A stretch of 64,000 nucleotides of DNA from Megamerina dolium (Eukaryota > Arthropoda > Insecta > Diptera > Megamerinidae): positions 79,477,628-79,541,627 of the forward strand of contig OY978525.1 in NCBI GenBank assembly GCA_963854835.1, given 5' to 3'. Below, piece by piece: positions 54,956 to 64,000 of the stretch. Within the stretch, counting starts at the first letter, position 1. The number at the start of each line of letters is the position of its first letter. The notes beneath the pieces were generated by a model that worked only from the letters and a program-made list of their open reading frames with translations, was not told the DNA's origin and ran no database searches. The translations under genes were made by a program, and so were the position numbers.

Positions 54956-55552
54956 TCATAACATCCATCTCTGATCCCAATGACAATAATGATGCACGAA
55001 CGGCAGAGACAGAGAGACTCGGATCGTTTTTTGACATAATTGGTATAAGCTAAAGAGTGATGTTATATAGTCGAGAAAAATTAGAACATTATTATCGTAA
55101 CGCTCTTGTAGACGTTGTAAAGCTTTAGGATAATTTTCCTCGCTAATTTCAAAAGGTTGAACAACAGCTAATGCTGGTCTAGAAAGACAATTTAGTAGAT
55201 AAGTGAATTTTTCAACAACCAGAATTGTGGCATCGTCATGAACCATATGCTCAAATGTGCGAATAAATCGTTTATAGTCGGAATATTTTCCATTGAACTG
55301 TGGTAATTTCAATTGTGGTAATCGATTACGTTGCGCTGATGCTGGACATGATGGAGAGGTCAAAAGAGTGTTGTTCACTATTGTATTGCGACGCTTAAAA
55401 TTTAGTATACACAAAATTTTAGCCTTAGAAATGATGAATAGCTCTTCCACATCACTTCTGGTTATGTCATGCGGATTCAATTTCTTAATTTGTGATTGTA
55501 CATTCACTAATTGTTTGAAGTTTGATTCGATAACTTCCAAACGACACTCCAA
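54956..55552 (-). pseudogene. gag: BEL/Pao Gag N-terminal and core
   Basis: 198-codon frame beginning MECRLEVIESNFKQLVNVQS (coiled-coil start), then NRLPQLKLPQFNGKYSDYKR followed by FEHMVHDD, the BEL Gag core, and RPALAVVQPFEISEENYPKA. It loses frame near 54950, before the knuckles. Confidence 0.85.
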
Positions 55553-55839
55553 AACAGTTAAATCGACCTGATCAATGCGACTTTATCTTTCATGACGGTA
55601 ATGCTGTCAATTAAAATTGAACGTTCTCAATTTAGGAGACATGACTCAAATACGGATTGTCCATCTGAGTGTTGATCTACTGTTGTTGCCATATTTTCAA
55701 AAAAAAGAGCAGAGTTGGAAAACGAGAGCGTACAAAATTAGTAACATCAAAGGATCGTATCAATATCGAAGAAAGAAAAAGTTGGGTACAGTATGTGTTC
55801 AATAATAAAAATGATAACCGTTGGTTGAATATACGGCAA

Positions 55840-56290
55840 CGGTAAAATGCAGTTGTCGCAATGACCAAAATGTAACGGAATGCGAACTGCGCTATAAGAA
55901 GGCAGAAGTTGACAGCGAAGCGAAGTAACTGTTATAGCAGCGAAGCGACGATATGAGTATTAGCGCAGATACTATATTTGAGCAGTAAAATAACGAAATT
56001 TGTGAGAATTCTGCCAATTCACCAATGCAAAAATGCGGTTGACGCAATGGCCAAATTTAACCGAATGTCAACTGCACTACGAGAAGGCAGAGGTTGATGA
56101 AGTTGTCGTCGACGCAGCTACTGATTAGTGACAGCGACACGGCGTAGCTGTGTGCGTAGCGAAGCGACGTAACTATTTAGTGCAGTGGCAGCGGCGCGAC
56201 GAAGGTATTGTGACTGGTGTAGCAGCAACGCGACGATATTGATATTCGCGCAGCTGCTCTGTTGAAGCAGTAAATCGACGAAAATTTTGA
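55840..56290 (-). repeat. imperfect duplication in the BEL/Pao leader
   Basis: 55845-56020 and 56025-56290 share blocks: GCAGTTGTCGCAATGACCAAA / GCGGTTGACGCAATGGCCAAA, GAAGGCAGAAGTTGA / GAAGGCAGAGGTTGA and AGCGAAGCGACGATAT-like text. The region is rich in GCGAAGCGACG motifs. It lies between PBS and gag, where packaging signals would be expected. Confidence 0.65.
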
Positions 56291-56633
56291 AAGTCCTCAA
56301 AAGTTCCCTGCCCAGAATAGCCAATTCTAATGGAACAATGAGAGCTATGATGAACTTGATGTTACACAGTGACGCTGACGTTAACGCGCGAAGCGACGAA
56401 AATAATGTACCAAATCGTTTTAAAAATTCTGTTATAATACAGAATGCATGATGAGAGTCACAGTGTTGATGGACCTAATGTTACGCAATAGTGCTGACCC
56501 AATCGCAAAAGTTGGTATCAGCTCAGCCACCGATATAGCAAAACAACGACAATAATATATGTAGCAAACTTTTTAAAGTTCTGCTACAACGCAATGATTA
56601 TTTTTCTTTTTTTTTCAATAAGAACACTCCACG

Positions 56634-56652
56634 TGTCCTGTCATGGTCGCCA
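56634..56652 (-). promoter_or_regulatory. primer-binding site for tRNA-Arg
   Basis: Minus strand TGGCGACCATGACAGGAC, five bases inside the 5' LTR, differs at one base from the complement of the CCA end of insect tRNA-Arg (UCG) (TGGCGACCGTGACAGGAC, from memory). Confidence 0.75.
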
Positions 56653-56657
56653 AATTA

Positions 56658-56842
56658 TGTTGATGAATAAAAAAAAAAAAAAAATGCTTCGAATTGTAAT
56701 AGAATTGAACGATGCTTTTAATTCTGTTGCCATCAAGCGACTGACTTATTTTCTATTACTTTTAATAAGAAGAGAGTTACTTAATTTAGTATGTACAAAG
56801 TATTAAATTTGCTTGAAGTAACGTTATTTAACTCTTGTTACA
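56658..56842 (-). repeat. BEL/Pao 5' LTR
   Basis: 185-bp copy of the LTR. On the minus strand it begins TGTAACAAGAG and ends TTCATCAACA. Confidence 0.85.
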
Positions 56843-57158
56843 AAATTGAATTCGGCTAACTAAATGTGTATATACATTTATACATGTATAGGTTTGTGTA
56901 TATGATAAATCTGTATACTTTGGTGAAGTGACCCGACAGTTATAATGACGACTGTGCTCGGAACGAACTGTCGCGGAGATGACAACATTGAAACTTCATC
57001 AACAAATATTTTCCGAAAATAAAACAATAACTTTTATTAAACGTTTCACAAATCAATTCATTTTTAGCACTTCGAGCGAAAAAAAACAAAATCTAAATGA
57101 AATTGTTTGAGGGTTGATATTGCTTATGTATCATTTTGTAGCATGTAAAAATAGAAAT
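56843..57158. other. no gene seen
   Basis: 316 bases without recognisable features. It contains AAAATAAAACAATAACTTTTAT and other AT-rich text. Confidence 0.4.
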
Positions 57159-57441
57159 ATTGGGTTGGCAACTAAGTAATTCCCGATTGGAATCCAAATA
57201 TAAAGCTTACTAGCGATTATCTCATGTTTTAAATGTTTCTCGATTTCTGTATTTGACACATTTAACTTCTCTCCTATCACTGGTATAGTTATATCACGAT
57301 CCGACTCGATTATGACTTTAAATTGATGACCATTAAGCTCATCTGGTGGACATGATCGTTCTCACCCTTGATTGACAACGTAACGAAATTTGTCTAACCA
57401 ATTCCGTAACCGTATTTCTTTTAACGATTCCTCACTATACG
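57159..57441 (-). mobile_element. mariner deletion relic
   Basis: The left end TTGGGTTGGCAACTAAGTAAT is a well-known mariner terminus. The minus strand then reads an N-terminal transposase part (LRNWLDKFR, PPDELNGHQFKVIIESDRDI and VIGEKLNVSNTEIEKHLKH, a helix-turn-helix). The HTH lies next to the 3' terminus, so the catalytic domain is deleted. The other end is cut by the hAT element at 57442. Confidence 0.7.
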
Positions 57442-57660
57442 CAGGGCCGGATTAACCCTCAACGGTGCCCTAGGCAACCATCAATTTTGGGGCATTTTTT
57501 TCACGTCCGTTCCCTTCTTTTTTCGATTAAAAAATACAAACTCATATCTTTCATAAAAATTTTATTGTCACAATGTAATAATATCAATAAAATTACTATC
57601 TACATTTTAAACATGTCGTTTTCTACATTTGTTTTCGGCAAATTCATCAATTATATCATC

Positions 57661-57985
57661 AATATGCCGTAGCTCAGTGGTTAGTGTGCTCGCCTTCTGA
57701 TCTGTAGGTCGTGGTTCAATTCCCGGCTGATGCATAACAAATTTAATATCGATAAGAATTTTCTTTCGAATGGTACCCAACTGTCGGCAAGCAATTGGCA
57801 ATTCTTCCGACAGTAACAACTTGCTAAGAAGAAGTGATGTCACAAGTGTTCTGCCGTTCGGAACCGGCTAAAATAAGTAGGTCCCTTCTAATACTGTCCA
57901 AATTTAAGACGCACAACAGTAATGGAAGAGAAGCTCGGCCAATGAGCTCTTTGGGGCTTTAAGTGCCACATATTTATTTTTATTA
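57661..57985 (+). mobile_element. tRNA-derived SINE inside the hAT transposase gene
   Basis: ATGCCGTAGCTCAGTGG head, family body with a deletion of about 35 bases after AACAACTTGC, and a TATTTATTTTTATTATTTA tail. A 7-bp TTATATC on both sides (57651-57657 and 57987-57993) is a possible target duplication. Transposase coding is readable on both sides. Confidence 0.9.
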
Positions 57986-59891
57986 TTTATATCGATTTTG
58001 TTCAATAAATCTGACTCAATGCAAAGTATACCTAACATCTCGAGTCGCTCTTGTCGCGTTGTAGCTCTTTCAGCAGCTTTGATTCTTTTTAATTGCGTTC
58101 GGCAGAACAATTTGTGATCATTAATGTTAAAAAAATCCGAAGAGCTATTTCTGTGTTAGGAAATACATCGGCTAATTGATCTTCCATTAGAACAACATTC
58201 TTATACAAATGACTATGAGTTTTTTGTGCATTGTGGAGTTCACGTAACTTTGGAATTGTTTCATTTCAATGAAAAATTCTTCCAAATCTCTAGAAAAAAA
58301 ATGAACTAAGTTATTTATAGCTTCGTGGAGGTCTCCATCACTTTGATAAAAGTTGATGAGAAATGCAAATCTCTCTGAAACTTCCATATACACTTTCGCA
58401 CGTCTTTTAATTTCACTGTGAAGATTTACGATGATTTCGAGGAAACCTTTTGTCCTAAAATCATCGCGAGGCAAAAATTCTACTTCTGGCGCATTTCCGT
58501 CACTAAGTTGTTTTTTTCTACGACGAGTACGTTTTACGATTTCTGTATAATCTACACCAGGTAATAATTGTTTTGTTTTTTCCTCGAAATCATTGAACTT
58601 TTCACGGTATGAAACTAAACTCTCTTCTAACGATCCGTACAAAAAAGCACACGTTTGCAAATCTGCTTTTTCAATTTGCAATGACTTACTCACTGAACGC
58701 ATAGCAGTCAAAATAGAGTTCCATAAAATCAACATGAAACCAAATTCGAATTTTTGCATTTTATTCGCGATACACGTCGCCTCATAACGAGTATCAGTAT
58801 TTTGTGATTCATCATCAGCAATGATTTCTAAAGCCTCTAATATGATATCAAATGAATCGTAATCTGCATTCGTCGCATTCGAATGTGCTTCCCAGCGTGT
58901 AGTTGACAATGTCTTCAAAGCTTTCTCATTGTTTATTTTATTTTTTAATACGCCCCCACGATAGGTGGAAGCGGAAAAAAATTATATAATGTCTGCAAAA
59001 TGGCGAAAAAATCTACTGCATAAAAACAGCACTTCACAGAATGCTCTCCAACCAAATTAAGGGAATGCGCGGAACAGGGAACATAGATCGAATTCTCATT
59101 CAAACTCAATATTCTTGCTTGCACACCTTTATACTTTCCGGGCATGTTTACTGCGTTGTCATATGATTGTCCTCTACAATTTTGAATATCTAAACCACAG
59201 TCTTCAGTAAGAAACTATAAAGTTTGATTCGTTAGACTTTCACCAGTATGACCTTCCAACTGCAGAAAAGTTATTTCGAATGGTTGAAAATCGTTCGGAG
59301 AAACATACCTTAAAATAATAGACAATTGATCAACATGCGATACATCAGGAGTGGAATCGACAGATAAGCTAAAATACCTAGCCGAAGTAACCTCTTTTAA
59401 AATGTATGATCTGACTTTTTAACCCATTTTGTTAATGAACTCCTCGCAGATCGTCTTCGATAAATAAGAAGTTACACCTGTCCCAGCATTGCCGTATCTA
59501 ACAATATGACCGTGCAAAAAAGGATCAAATTTCGCAACGAGTTCAAGTAACCCTAGATAATTTCCGTTGTCCGGCACCCCGAATTGCTCATTCGAACCTC
59601 TGAATGACAAACCTCGCTCTGCTAATGTGGTAATGACAGCAACTACCCGTTTTAAAACGTCGCGTCAGTATTTTTTTTCACTTAGTAGTTCATTCTCGAG
59701 TAGTTCTGGCAGATTATTTTCGACCTTTCGTTTTTGCCGGTAAATCAGCAAACACTCCCGATGTTTTGGATTTTTTTCATGCTGTTGTAAATGACTTCCG
59801 ATGTTTTTCCAGTCATCATATCCTTCACGAGAAAGTTTTATCGATTGGTCGGGTGGTAGAAATAGCTTGCAATAAAACCAATGGACAGACC

Positions 59892-60703
59892 CTGTGAATA
59901 AAAACCAAAAATTATTATTATCGATTACACTGTGTGCCTAAAAATAATTTTGAAAATTACAAAAAAACGAATCCTGTCTAGAATGGTTGGTAATGACCAC
60001 ATGGATACTTTCTTTACAGGTTTTTTAATGTTAGGTCTATTTATTCGACCGGCTTTCCGGTTTTCTGTCATTTTCCGTTTTCTTTTCTCTGAATGTTTTT
60101 TCAAGGTTAGAGAATATAAAAAAAGACTCAATGACCGCTATTTCAAATTTTTTTCCCGTGCAGTTTTTGACCTATTTTATTCCAGAAACGTGATCAGGTT
60201 AATAAGAGGACACAACTAGTCTTTTGTTCGAAAAAAAGGACCAATATTACGTGATCAAAAGCATGCTTTTAAAAAAAATTAATTTAATGAGTAAATCGAA
60301 AACGAGGGCTAAATTTGAAATAAATCTGTAATGGAAGTATTTATAGAATCATCACCAACCATTGTAGACAGGTTTCGTTTTTTTTTTTGTAATTTTTGAG
60401 GTCAGACAGTGTTAGAAATTATGTGAATTATACACAAACTATGAATTAAGGGTGGCTGCGTTATTTTTAAAAAAAAACTTGGTTGAGTTAATGTAACTTG
60501 CTTAAGTTAATGTAACTTTGTTATATTACAAGTTAATCATAAATTTTCAAGTAAGAAATTAGAAGTTACTTTTTAAGCGAATTCGTTTAACTTTAAGTTT
60601 TATTTTTAAAGGTTTTTTTTTTTTCTTGCTAGAAAAAAACCTGTATCTTTCTCAAAAAATAGAGTGAATTTCGTTAAAGAAATTGATTCAAATCATACAT
60701 TAC
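59892..60703 (-). other. intron of the hAT transposase
   Basis: Minus strand ATGAAAG|GTAATGT at the donor and TTTTTATTCACAG|GG at the acceptor. Joining gives ...YSPMKG-SVHW..., the expected continuous protein. It is enlarged by a 484-bp MITE, leaving about 325 bp of original intron. Confidence 0.8.
59928..60411. mobile_element. 484-bp MITE with CACTG ends and TTA target duplication
   Basis: The left end CACTGTGTGCCTAAAAATAA and the right end TTTTTGAGGTCAGACAGTG are imperfect inverted repeats. Further inside is a better-matched pair (59951-59997 and 60349-60397, around CCTGTCTA.AATGGTTGGTRATGA). TTA flanks both sides (59925-59927 and 60412-60414). CACTG termini with 3-bp duplications fit the CACTA group. 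Confidence 0.75.
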
Positions 60704-61303
60704 CTTTCATTGGTGAATAAATAAGCCAATCTCGGTTTGTTTTTTCTCCATTTGGTTTAGTCCCAAAAAATAAGTTGGGCGAACAATATCTCGATGTTGA
60801 TTCGTTTTCATACCGACGCTTAGATGATTCGAATGGTCCAGTCGAATTTTGACATGTGGATGGCCCATGTTCAATCCAAAATCTTACATCTTCAATCGAT
60901 CTTCGTCGATTTTTCCCTTTTTCCCATTTGGAACGGTTGGAAATTTCTACACCTTGATTTTTATGTACACTCGCCCACAAGAGATTGGTTTGAAGATTCA
61001 GGTGTTGAGTTGCCTGGATCATCGTTCAAATCAGGACTAGTTGCAAGTCCTTGACTGCCTGATGAATTTGGTGTTTTTACGTTCCGTAACACTGCACTTG
61101 TTCGTGATCGTTTTTCTTCGGCAACGTTTCTTTTTTGCGCACCACTTGAATATGAACGAGACATTTTTTTACATAATAACAACTTAAGACGCTAACGATA
61201 GTTTGAGCTAATGTATTGCACTTAAACTATCACTCCCGAAAAATGATGGTCTCACTACGGTAAAGAAAAAAACGCGGACTTCTACGTGATAATAACAAGG
61301 ATA

Positions 61304-61539
61304 CATTCTGTCAAATAAGTACCCGGAAATCGGAAATTCTCATTTTTACTTTTCCCTCTGAGAATATTTCAAATATTTTTTCCCAGGTTGGCACAGCTGT
61401 CAGCCACTATTCTGTGAATTTTTATTGGTATGTGTCATTTAGTTTGGTTACGGCGTCATTAAGAACAAGTCAACCTTTTGAAATATTCTCAGAGGGAAAA
61501 TTAAAAATGAGAATTTCCGGGTACTTATTTGACAGAATG
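61304..61539. mobile_element. 236-bp MITE with 60-bp TIRs and TA target
   Basis: Left arm CATTCTGTCAAATAAGTACC through CCTCTGAGAATATTTC (61304-61370, with a 7-bp internal duplication) and right arm its mirror (61478-61539). TA at 61302-61303 and 61540-61541. Non-coding centre of about 105 bases. The TA target fits Tc1/mariner. Confidence 0.85.
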
Positions 61540-61659
61540 TATTTTATTCACTTTTATTCAGTTGAAATTTCCGTTTGAAGGCTTCTACAACCTCTGTTCC
61601 AAAAATAACCGAAATTTTTCAAAATAAAAATAACCAATGTACATTTTGAGATAATTCTT

Positions 61660-61812
61660 TTTTATTATTCAATATACTCTCCTTCCATTTCGATACACTT
61701 CTTTGCACGCTCATACAATTTGTCAAATGAGTCGGAAATGTCCTTTTTAGGAACCTTGTCTAGTTCGTCGGTCGTCGCCTTTTGAATGCGGTCAATTGAA
61801 TTTTATTTATTT
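61660..61812 (-). pseudogene. mariner-like transposase C-terminus
   Basis: Minus strand: SIDRIQKATTDELDKVPKKD, ISDSFDKLYERAKKCIEMEG and EYIE with two stops. This matches the usual C-terminal end of a family of insect mariner-like transposases (…FSDSFxxLYxRAxRCIxxxGDYVE). Only about 45 codons remain. Confidence 0.7.
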
Positions 61813-61887
61813 GAGTAAAATTTATTTTCAGTTCTGATTATAATTTTCTTTCACTCTCTAGAATTTTATGTTTGTAAGAAAATTTTA

Positions 61888-61929
61888 GACCATACGTATC
61901 AAGTTACTGACCATACGTATCAAGTTACT
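61888..61929. repeat. perfect 21-bp tandem duplication
   Basis: GACCATACGTATCAAGTTACT occurs twice back to back (61888-61908, 61909-61929). The rest of 61813-62414 is AT-rich and I see no gene in it. Confidence 0.95.
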
Positions 61930-62414
61930 ATTTAGGAGTTTGCGCTTCGTTCTGTGCTTTGCGGAAATAAAGGAAACAAATTTGACAAAAATACTCGTTT
62001 TTCCATTCTATATTAAAACTAACTCCAACCAAATACTTTTAATCATTCAGAAAAATATTGTCATTTAGTTAGTACTTCAGTACTAATGGAGCGACTTTTT
62101 TCAAAAGCGTATGCTTTGGCCACCGAAAAGGGAAACCACTTATCAACAACACGATGATTAAACTTATTGTTTTGTCAAAATGGTTAAAGAATAATGATAT
62201 TCATTTAAACATTTAAATTTACGAAACGCTGAAATTTAAGTGTTTACATACATTGTTAGATGAACGCACTTCGTGAAATATTTGTGTAACATAAACAGTT
62301 GTCCATTAAACGGGGTTGCGTTCAGATGAGAATCCCTAATAAATAATTATTATTGACATTAATAATAATAGTTTTATTTTACAATAGTTAAAGTAAATTT
62401 CACAGAAATATGAT

Positions 62415-62655
62415 TTGATTTGTAACTTTGTTATGGTTCCAGCTTCTAATCAATCTCCCAAAGGAGAATTAAGATTTTGTCATAGTGTCTGTACCTCGTC
62501 CATAAAGACACGGCTCCACCTTCTAGTCGAATGTGATTCTATTTCCAAGGGACGGGAACATAAGCCTAATGTGACCTATGATCTTCTCAAGTGGAAAAAT
62601 TATGGAAATGATATCGATTTGTTTCTGTAAATTATTTTACAAAAAAAAAAAAAAA
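62415..62655 (+). pseudogene. possible LINE 3' end with poly(A)
   Basis: A 71-residue frame contains RFCHSVCTSS and HLLVECDSISKGREHK, similar in layout to the C-terminal Cys/His cluster of RNase H-type LINEs (HLLxxCxxxxxxR). It is followed 10 bases after the stop by a run of 15 A (62641-62655). A SINE in minus orientation follows at once. Only weakly supported. Confidence 0.3.
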
Positions 62656-62990
62656 TAATAAATATGTAGCACTTAAAGCCCCAAAGGGCTCATTGGCCGA
62701 GCTTCTCTTCAATTACAGTTGTGCGTCTTAAATTTAGACAGTATTAGAAGGGACCTACTTATTTTAGCCGGCAGAACACTTGTGACATCACTTTTTCTGA
62801 GCTTTGTTACAGAGTTCTTTTAGAAGCTTTTTCATGGCAAGTTGTTACTGTCGGAAGAATTGCCAATTGCTTGCCGACAGGTGGGTACCATTCGAAAGAA
62901 AAATCTTATCGATATTAAATTTGTTATGCATCAGCCGGGGATTGAACCACGACCTACAGATCACACTAACCACTGAGCTACGGCACCCAC
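62656..62990 (-). mobile_element. tRNA-derived SINE
   Basis: Minus-strand head GTGGGTGCCGTAGCTCAGTGG with a 10-bp deletion between the A and B boxes (GTGTGATCTGTAGGTCG), the family body and the GAGCCCTTTGGGGCTTTAAG tail. No clear target duplication. Confidence 0.9.
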
Positions 62991-64000
62991 ATTTTATTAA
63001 TATTACATTTATATTACATTTATTATTATATTTATTACATTATTATTATTTTACACCTATATTAAAAAAATTTTTCTACTTTTTAGTTCTATCTCCATTA
63101 AAGCGTGTTTTTTAGTTTTTTTAAACTATTATTTTTATAGTAAATTTTTTGCTCTCTGCTCATTTTTATTCTTTTTTGTTCTTTTGAGTCTTTGTCGCTT
63201 TTCATTATACCATAACGCTATTATTCATTAAGAACCGTTTGTTTTTCTGTGGTCCGCTTTTTTTGCTTTTCAACTTATGATTTGCAATTCTTCTTAAAAC
63301 GGATTTTGTTTTATAGGCTCGGTTAAACCCCCAAATGGTAGATTTTGTATTTCAGTTTCTTTATTTATTATTTACATATAAGATTTAAAATACAGAAGTG
63401 ATATTTATTGTATGAAAATATAAAATATACATATAAAAGTATATTTAATTGATAATGGCTGACAACTTTGCGACGACGACCGACTACGACGAGCTATTTT
63501 CGCTGACTACCGACCTACAATTAATGACGTTATTATGCTTTTTTCAATTAAAACCACCATAATGCCTTACAATAGTCAAAGCATTTAAAATATTTAATTA
63601 TTATATTATTATTTAAAAATATGGGCAGTAAATATATTAAAAATACAGAAGTAGCGCTACTTCTAAGGGTGACCAAATTAAATGTAAATGACGATGCAAA
63701 AATTAAAGCAATCCTTTCAAAGTACCATGGCGACCCCTTAGAAGGAGTTCATACAGGAATTACGCCTACGCTAAAAAATTCAACAATATTACTATTGGAA
63801 AAATATGAAAATAATAACAAAATACGTTAAACATTGTCTAAAGTGTTAGTTGGTCAAAACATCAACCCACACAAAGACTTCCCTTACATAGACCAACACA
63901 CCTACATCGTCGTTCGATACTGTACTGGTCGATACAATAAGACCACTTCCGCGTTCGGAAGATGGCAGTGAATACATCGTCACACTAATCTGCGATCTTA
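62991..64000. other. unassigned AT-rich sequence to the window end
   Basis: 63000-63600 is very AT-rich without frames. A 69-residue plus frame at 63621-63830 (GSKYIKNTEVALLLRV, ILSKYHGDPLEGVH) has no homologue that I recognise; it could be the start of a larger gene or an element beyond the edge. 63470-63510 has GACGACGACCGACTACGACG. Confidence 0.4.

Larger units (their letters stand above)
50775..56842 (-). mobile_element. BEL/Pao LTR retrotransposon, full length
   Basis: Short LTRs at 50775-50983 (3' LTR, about 209 bp) and 56658-56842 (5' LTR, 185 bp) differ mainly in the length of an internal A-run and a few bases. The plus-strand ends are TGTTGATGAA and TTGTTACA in the 5' LTR. The order on the minus strand is 5' LTR, tRNA-Arg PBS, repetitive leader, gag, knuckles, protease, RT, RNase H, integrase. 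Total about 6.07 kb, slightly short for the group. No target duplication is evident (GTTAT left, AAATT right). Frameshifts disrupt gag and RT, while integrase is open over 516 codons. Confidence 0.9.
57607..61164 (-). pseudogene. hAT transposase, zinc-finger MYM1-like, two exons
   Basis: Exon 1 (61164-60704): Ser-rich start MSRSYSSGAQKRN, a frameshift near 60990, then GPSTCQNSTGPFE and NRDWLIYSPMKG. Exon 2 (59891-57607): SVHWFYCKLF and a TTF-like zinc finger (DDWKNIGSHLQQHEKNPKH), VVAVITTLAERGLSFRG, SADSTPD-like SVDSTPDVSHVDQLSIILRY and CRGQSYDNAVNMPGKYKGVQ. Then come VPCSAHSLNLVGEHS, TTRWEAHSNA, ERFAFLINFYQ and the C-terminal dimerisation part RTQLKRIKAAERATTRQERL, ESDLLNKID, interrupted by the SINE and resuming DIIDEFAENKC to a stop at 57607. 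About six stops or frameshifts, but long open stretches (58187-58918) survive, so it is only moderately old. Confidence 0.85.
57442..61303 (-). mobile_element. hAT transposon (ZMYM1-like) carrying a SINE and a MITE
   Basis: The left end is CAGGGCCGGATTAACCCTCAACG, a hAT-like terminus. The right terminus is not recognisable and may have been lost where a MITE lies at 61304. The transposase runs 61164 to 57607 in two exons with an intron at 59892-60703. Two later insertions are nested in it: a SINE near the C-terminus (57661-57985) and a CACTG-ended MITE in the intron (59928-60411). Confidence 0.85.

Noticed and set aside
63621..63830. 69-residue frame near the right edge as a real gene
   Set aside because: It has a plausible composition but no recognisable homologue, signal or partner exon in view; left as unassigned.

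Overview
This window looks like a transposon graveyard from an AT-rich insect nuclear genome, most likely a higher fly (Diptera, possibly a tephritid; genus not determinable here). Support for this is the mix of BEL/Pao, Ty3/gypsy (including errantivirus-like), RTE and R1/LOA-type LINEs, mariner, Tc1, hAT and Merlin elements, an INE-1/DINE-1-like Helitron-derived repeat, and LTR primer-binding sites that match animal tRNA-Leu and tRNA-Arg ends. I find no convincing host gene. Almost every recognisable open reading frame belongs to a mobile element, and almost all are broken.

Layout. 1-372 is the 5' end of an RTE LINE, followed by a decayed copy of an uncharacterised insect-wide repeated gene (373-1735). 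2481-3543 is a Tc1/mariner-type deletion derivative carrying a tRNA-derived SINE. 3.5-8.7 kb holds a mariner fragment, a SINE with an exchanged tail, a tandem-repeat LTR-like tract and an errantivirus-like element whose gag-protease part lies inverted relative to its pol part. 9-11 kb holds a mariner relic and an INE-1-like repeat. 11.5-19.8 kb holds RTE and R1/LOA LINE copies, including a perfectly colinear 1,548-bp inverted repeat. 20-21.4 kb is a Merlin-type relic and an unclassified repeat. 21,465-26,341 is a young Ty3/gypsy element with a SAP-domain Gag, intact 438-bp LTRs and a missing reverse transcriptase. 26.3-34 kb holds a TTA-flanked MITE, an unclassified TIR/minisatellite element and two Tc1 elements, one a fold-back composite. 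34.2-43 kb holds two BEL/Pao relics, a Tc1 element seated in a TA microsatellite and a CsRn1-like gypsy fragment. 43-47.4 kb is a patchwork of gypsy, Tc1, LINE and SINE pieces. 47.4-50.6 kb is a nearly complete RTE LINE. 50.8-56.8 kb is a full-length BEL/Pao element with LTRs and a tRNA-Arg primer site. 57.2-61.8 kb is a ZMYM1-type hAT transposon with its intron, carrying a SINE and a CACTG-ended MITE, flanked by mariner pieces. The last 2 kb holds a LINE tail, a SINE and AT-rich sequence.

The parts do not work together as a pathway. The interest lies in how they are nested and in possible consequences: a long hairpin-forming LINE duplication, a SINE family with at least seven copies, and dense fragments in both orientations, as expected of heterochromatin or a piRNA-cluster-like region (inference).
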